Of a stretch of DNA of 8,400 bases, positions 6,400 through 8,400 are shown in pieces. Source of the stretch: JAIXWP01 sp046309775 (GTDB lineage Bacteria; Bacteroidota; Bacteroidia; Flavobacteriales_D; Sanyastnellaceae). The position numbers and the translations under genes were made by a program. The notes beneath the pieces are model-generated. The model saw nothing but the letters and a program-made list of their open reading frames with translations. It did no database searches and was not told where the DNA came from. The stretch is from NCBI GenBank assembly GCA_046309775.1, contig JBKCOM010000051.1, positions 1 to 8,400 of the forward strand, written 5' to 3'. The first letter of the stretch is position 1; each line of letters opens with the position of its first letter.

Positions 6400-6542
6400 G
6401 CCTACTGGTAACACGGGTTTTGCGTCAGGCGGGGTGACGTGCAAACTTGGAGCTTTGTACTTCTATTCAAGTTCAGTGCTGGTTGACAGTTTGTGCTCCG
6501 AAACCCGCCCGAACGCAAATCCCGAAACCGTTAGCGGTAAGC
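6400..6542 (+). other. attC-like recombination site closing cassette 4
   Basis: Outer arms GCCTACTGGTAAC (6400-6412) and GTTAGCGGTAAGC (6530-6542) pair almost fully. Inner arm GGGTTTTGCGTCAGGCGGGG pairs with the segment 6503-6523 (ACCCGCCC, GAACGCAAATCCC) with few mismatches. Two unpaired bases on the left face six on the right. The spacer holds AGCTTTGTACTTCTA, TTCAGTGCTGG, TTGACAGT and GTGCTCC, closely matching the element at 7964. It starts 17 bp after the upstream stop. The left flank (GACAGACGAA) is identical to that of the element at 3871 although the genes are unrelated. Confidence 0.78.
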
Positions 6543-6559
6543 TTAAAGACGAAAACTAT

Positions 6560-7963
6560 ATGACAAAAGACGAAATTTTAGAAATGCATAAAAACTTGCC
6601 CGAAATAAATTCTGTTTCTGTGGACATGACTGAAGCAAATTCTCCCATAAAAATATTTGAAGGAGAATATATTCTTAAAGACGAACAAAATGAAATCAAA
6701 TTAATTGGAAGTATCTTTTTTGATTGGTTTCCAAATTCTGGCGCACACTTTTATGGGAAACCCCTTGTTGACACAATTGACTTATTCAAAATTGCAAATA
6801 GAGTAAATTCATACAGTATTATTATTGACGGGCTAGAATTTGGAAAAGGCTTTATAACAAACACTCATTTTGGTAGCCTTGACAACGATTCCACCATTAA
6901 AGGAACATTATCACAGCAAGCAGTATTGGGTGACAGAACTATCGCGGTTAGCAAAGTACATTTTTCCATTCCGAACCTAAGAGAATTTCATGGACTTCCA
7001 GTAAAGAGTATTACGGAGAAAAATATATCAACCTCCATGAATAGACTAAGATTTGAGGATGACGATTTTGTTATTACTATTGACAAATGTAATGACTTCA
7101 AGGAACGCAAAAAATCATTAGAAGAAAAAGGTGGCTACATAATTTTATATGCGGGAGAATTGACTTGTAAAAAAGGATCTCTTTCTCATTCTGACTTTAA
7201 AGAAATTTTTCACTGCCTTGACACATTTCTTACATTCTTAAATGGGAGAAGAACTTCTGCTTTATTTATTAGGGGTATCCATGACGACCAAGTAATTTGG
7301 AGCGACTTTACGGATTATTTTGTTGACACCGATAAGGCAGTTCAATCATGGCCTCAACGACATTCAATTATTGGGCTTAATGAGTTATGGAAAAATTTCA
7401 AATCAATTTGGCAAGACAATGATAACAAAGGTTTCCTAACATCTTTGATTCATTGGTATGTTGAAGCGAATGGACATGCAGGATTTTCAGAAGGCTCTAT
7501 AATCATGGCTCAGACAGCTTTAGAATTGATATATAATTGGTGGATTATTGAACAAAAGAAAATGATATTAGGAAAGGACTCAGAGAATATCAGTGCATCA
7601 AATAAAATACGATTAGTATTATCCCAGTTGAATATTAATTACAGTATTCCTAGTGGTTTCACATACTTACAAGAATTTCTTGACACTACCGACAATGTAA
7701 TAGACGCACCTGAAGCTGCTGTATATATTAGAAATGCAATTGTTCATTCTCAAGAAGAAAAGAGAAAAAAATTAAGTCAAATACACTACCGAGCAAAATA
7801 TGAAGCTCTTCAACTCTACATCTGGTATATTGAGATGTCATTACTCCGTATACTTGACTATGACGACCAATATTATAACAGATGTTCAAAAGAAATGTAT
7901 GCAAGTAAAGCAGAGGAGTTTGTTCCTTGGACAAGAAAAAGCAACAGTGCAAATGGAAACTAA
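6560..7963 (+). CDS. HEPN-like domain protein, probable RNase or abortive-infection type
   Basis: From the ATG at 6560 the protein has 467 residues. The longer frame opens at an ATG at 6383, but its first 59 codons are a translation of the attC-like palindrome, so 6560 is preferred. The N-terminal half (about 30-250) is a beta-rich domain with IKLIGSIFFDWFPNS (46-60) and a later FLTFLNGRR (223-231). It recalls the N-terminal domains of ApeA-type and related HEPN defence proteins, a tentative likeness. The C-terminal half is helical and carries YIRNAIVHS (389-397), whose R391-x4-H396 fits the HEPN RNase signature (Rx4-6H). A helix with QTALELIYNWW (318-328) precedes it. HEPN proteins of this layout often cleave RNA on infection or stress. 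No nucleotidyltransferase (MNT) antitoxin gene is next to it. It is the only gene of its cassette. Confidence 0.75.
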   Translation: MTKDEILEMHKNLPEINSVSVDMTEANSPIKIFEGEYILKDEQNEIKLIGSIFFDWFPNSGAHFYGKPLVDTIDLFKIANRVNSYSIIIDGLEFGKGFITNTHFGSLDNDSTIKGTLSQQAVLGDRTIAVSKVHFSIPNLREFHGLPVKSITEKNISTSMNRLRFEDDDFVITIDKCNDFKERKKSLEEKGGYIILYAGELTCKKGSLSHSDFKEIFHCLDTFLTFLNGRRTSALFIRGIHDDQVIWSDFTDYFVDTDKAVQSWPQRHSIIGLNELWKNFKSIWQDNDNKGFLTSLIHWYVEANGHAGFSEGSIIMAQTALELIYNWWIIEQKKMILGKDSENISASNKIRLVLSQLNINYSIPSGFTYLQEFLDTTDNVIDAPEAAVYIRNAIVHSQEEKRKKLSQIHYRAKYEALQLYIWYIEMSLLRILDYDDQYYNRCSKEMYASKAEEFVPWTRKSNSANGN

Positions 7964-8114
7964 AAAGCCTACCCCTAACAGCACCTACCCAAAAGTGGCG
8001 GTTCAGTGGTTAAATCAAGCTTTGTGCTTCTATCAAAGTTTATGCTTGGTTGACAGTGAAGTGCTCCGATATCGCCACCTTCGGGTAGCTGCCAAACGTT
8101 AGCGGTCAGGCTTT
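7964..8114 (+). other. attC-like recombination site closing cassette 5
   Basis: Outer arms AAAGCCTACCCCTAAC (7964-7979) and GTTAGCGGTCAGGCTTT (8098-8114) pair almost completely. Inner arms CTACCC (7985-7990) with GGGTAG (8083-8088) and GTGGCG (7995-8000) with CGCCAC (8073-8078) are perfect. One unpaired base on the left faces five on the right (CAAAC). The spacer contains AAGCTTTGTGCTTCTA, then GTTGACAGTGAAGTGCTCC. The element begins at the stop of the HEPN gene. It has the clearest stem of the set, and its left arm is almost a copy of the 2883 element in the ACCTACCC segment. Confidence 0.8.
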
Positions 8115-8248
8115 AAGACAAGACGATAAACAAAAAATGAGAAGATATGAAAAAAATGCCCACAAAATTCAAACCATTTAAATTTTAAATTTTTTTATTT
8201 TTTATAATTCAATGGAATTATTCACATAGCCAAATAAATTTATCAAAA
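8115..8248 (+). other. AT-rich leader between the last palindrome and the MBL gene
   Basis: After the palindrome comes AAGACAAGACGATAAAC, resembling the bases after the elements ending at 4980 and 6542. A strongly AT-rich stretch with long T-runs follows (about 8175-8215). Two frames of 13-14 codons start at 8137 and 8147, but nothing supports translation. I found no clear TAnnTTTG box. The stretch may hold a promoter of unrecognised type or an AT-rich upstream element. Confidence 0.4.
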
Positions 8249-8400
8249 ATGAACATAACAGTTACACATATTGACGGACCTTGTATTTTGTTAGAAATAA
8301 ACGGGTTCAAAATAATAACCGACCCAACATTAGATAGTGCAGGAAAAATTTACCACCACGGCTTTGGTTCTATTTCTCGTAAGACAGATAACCCTGTTTT
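8249..8400 (+). CDS. MBL-fold metallo-hydrolase, N-terminal part (cut by window end)
   Basis: The 50 visible codons read as the start of a metallo-beta-lactamase-fold protein. ITVTHIDGPCILLEINGF (residues 3-20) is the first two strands, KIITDPTLD (21-29) is the conserved TDP turn, and the GKIYHHGFGSISRKTDNPV segment follows. This arrangement matches UlaG-like or general MBL hydrolases that have TH(I/L)G..T..LIE..G...LTDP near the start. The zinc-binding HxHxDH motif would lie beyond the window, so activity cannot be judged. The ATG at 8249 follows an A-rich stretch. It is on the same strand as the cassettes and begins 134 bp after the last palindrome, so it may be a further cassette or the flanking chromosome. 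Confidence 0.75.
   Translation, partial: MNITVTHIDGPCILLEINGFKIITDPTLDSAGKIYHHGFGSISRKTDNPV

Noticed and set aside
6383..6559. N-terminal extension of 59 codons on the HEPN gene
   Set aside because: These codons are the attC-like palindrome translated, and similar peptides arise from the other elements. The ATG at 6560 starts where the palindrome and its flank end.
7800..8102. Frame of 100 codons over the end of the HEPN gene
   Set aside because: The first half is a shadow of the HEPN gene and the second half is the palindrome at 7964-8114.
2883..8114. Palindromes as simple rho-independent terminators
   Set aside because: They are far too long, have no T-run after the stem, share spacers and outer ends, and keep a one-sided set of unpaired bases. 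A secondary effect on transcription is still possible.
2883..8114. Palindromes as a CRISPR array
   Set aside because: The repeats are 140-180 bp, imperfect and separated by whole genes of varying length, unlike CRISPR repeats and spacers. No cas gene is present.

Overview
The window is AT-rich and looks like accessory DNA from a member of the Bacteroidota. This is an inference from the tyrosine-recombinase tail, the almost complete lack of Shine-Dalgarno sequences, a TAnnTTTG-type -7 box and the style of the proteins. Its dominant structure is an integron-like gene-cassette array. Unrelated genes, all on the plus strand, are separated by imperfect palindromes of about 140-180 bp in one orientation, each with AAC near its left end and GTT near its right end, as in attC sites.

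Layout. Positions 1-420 hold no convincing gene but carry a cluster of small perfect or near-perfect hairpins. Positions 421-564 encode the last ~45 codons of a tyrosine recombinase (His and Tyr motifs visible), interrupted by an amber codon and lacking everything upstream. A shorter attC/attI-like element (583-671) follows at once, then a possible promoter. Five cassettes follow: (1) an EcoRI-family adenine methyltransferase overlapping a DUF262-HNH nuclease, a probable restriction-modification pair; (2) a SUKH (SMI1/KNR4) protein with a lipoprotein-like N-terminus; (3) a four-helix membrane protein, possibly CrtO-like; (4) a coiled-coil protein with two C-terminal membrane helices; (5) a protein with a C-terminal HEPN-like Rx4H motif. 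After the fifth palindrome the window ends inside an MBL-fold hydrolase gene.

How the genes may work together. Apart from the methyltransferase/nuclease overlap, the genes do not look like one operon or pathway. They look like independent cassettes, several of them defence-like (restriction-modification, HEPN, perhaps the coiled-coil membrane protein) or immunity-like (SUKH). The integrase remnant looks dead, so any recent cassette movement would need an enzyme supplied from elsewhere. The conserved ~25-base right ends and the consistently asymmetric stems are the strongest evidence that the palindromes are recombination sites and not merely terminators. Open frames that run through every palindrome create spurious or extended ORFs, which affects start-site choice for the HEPN gene.
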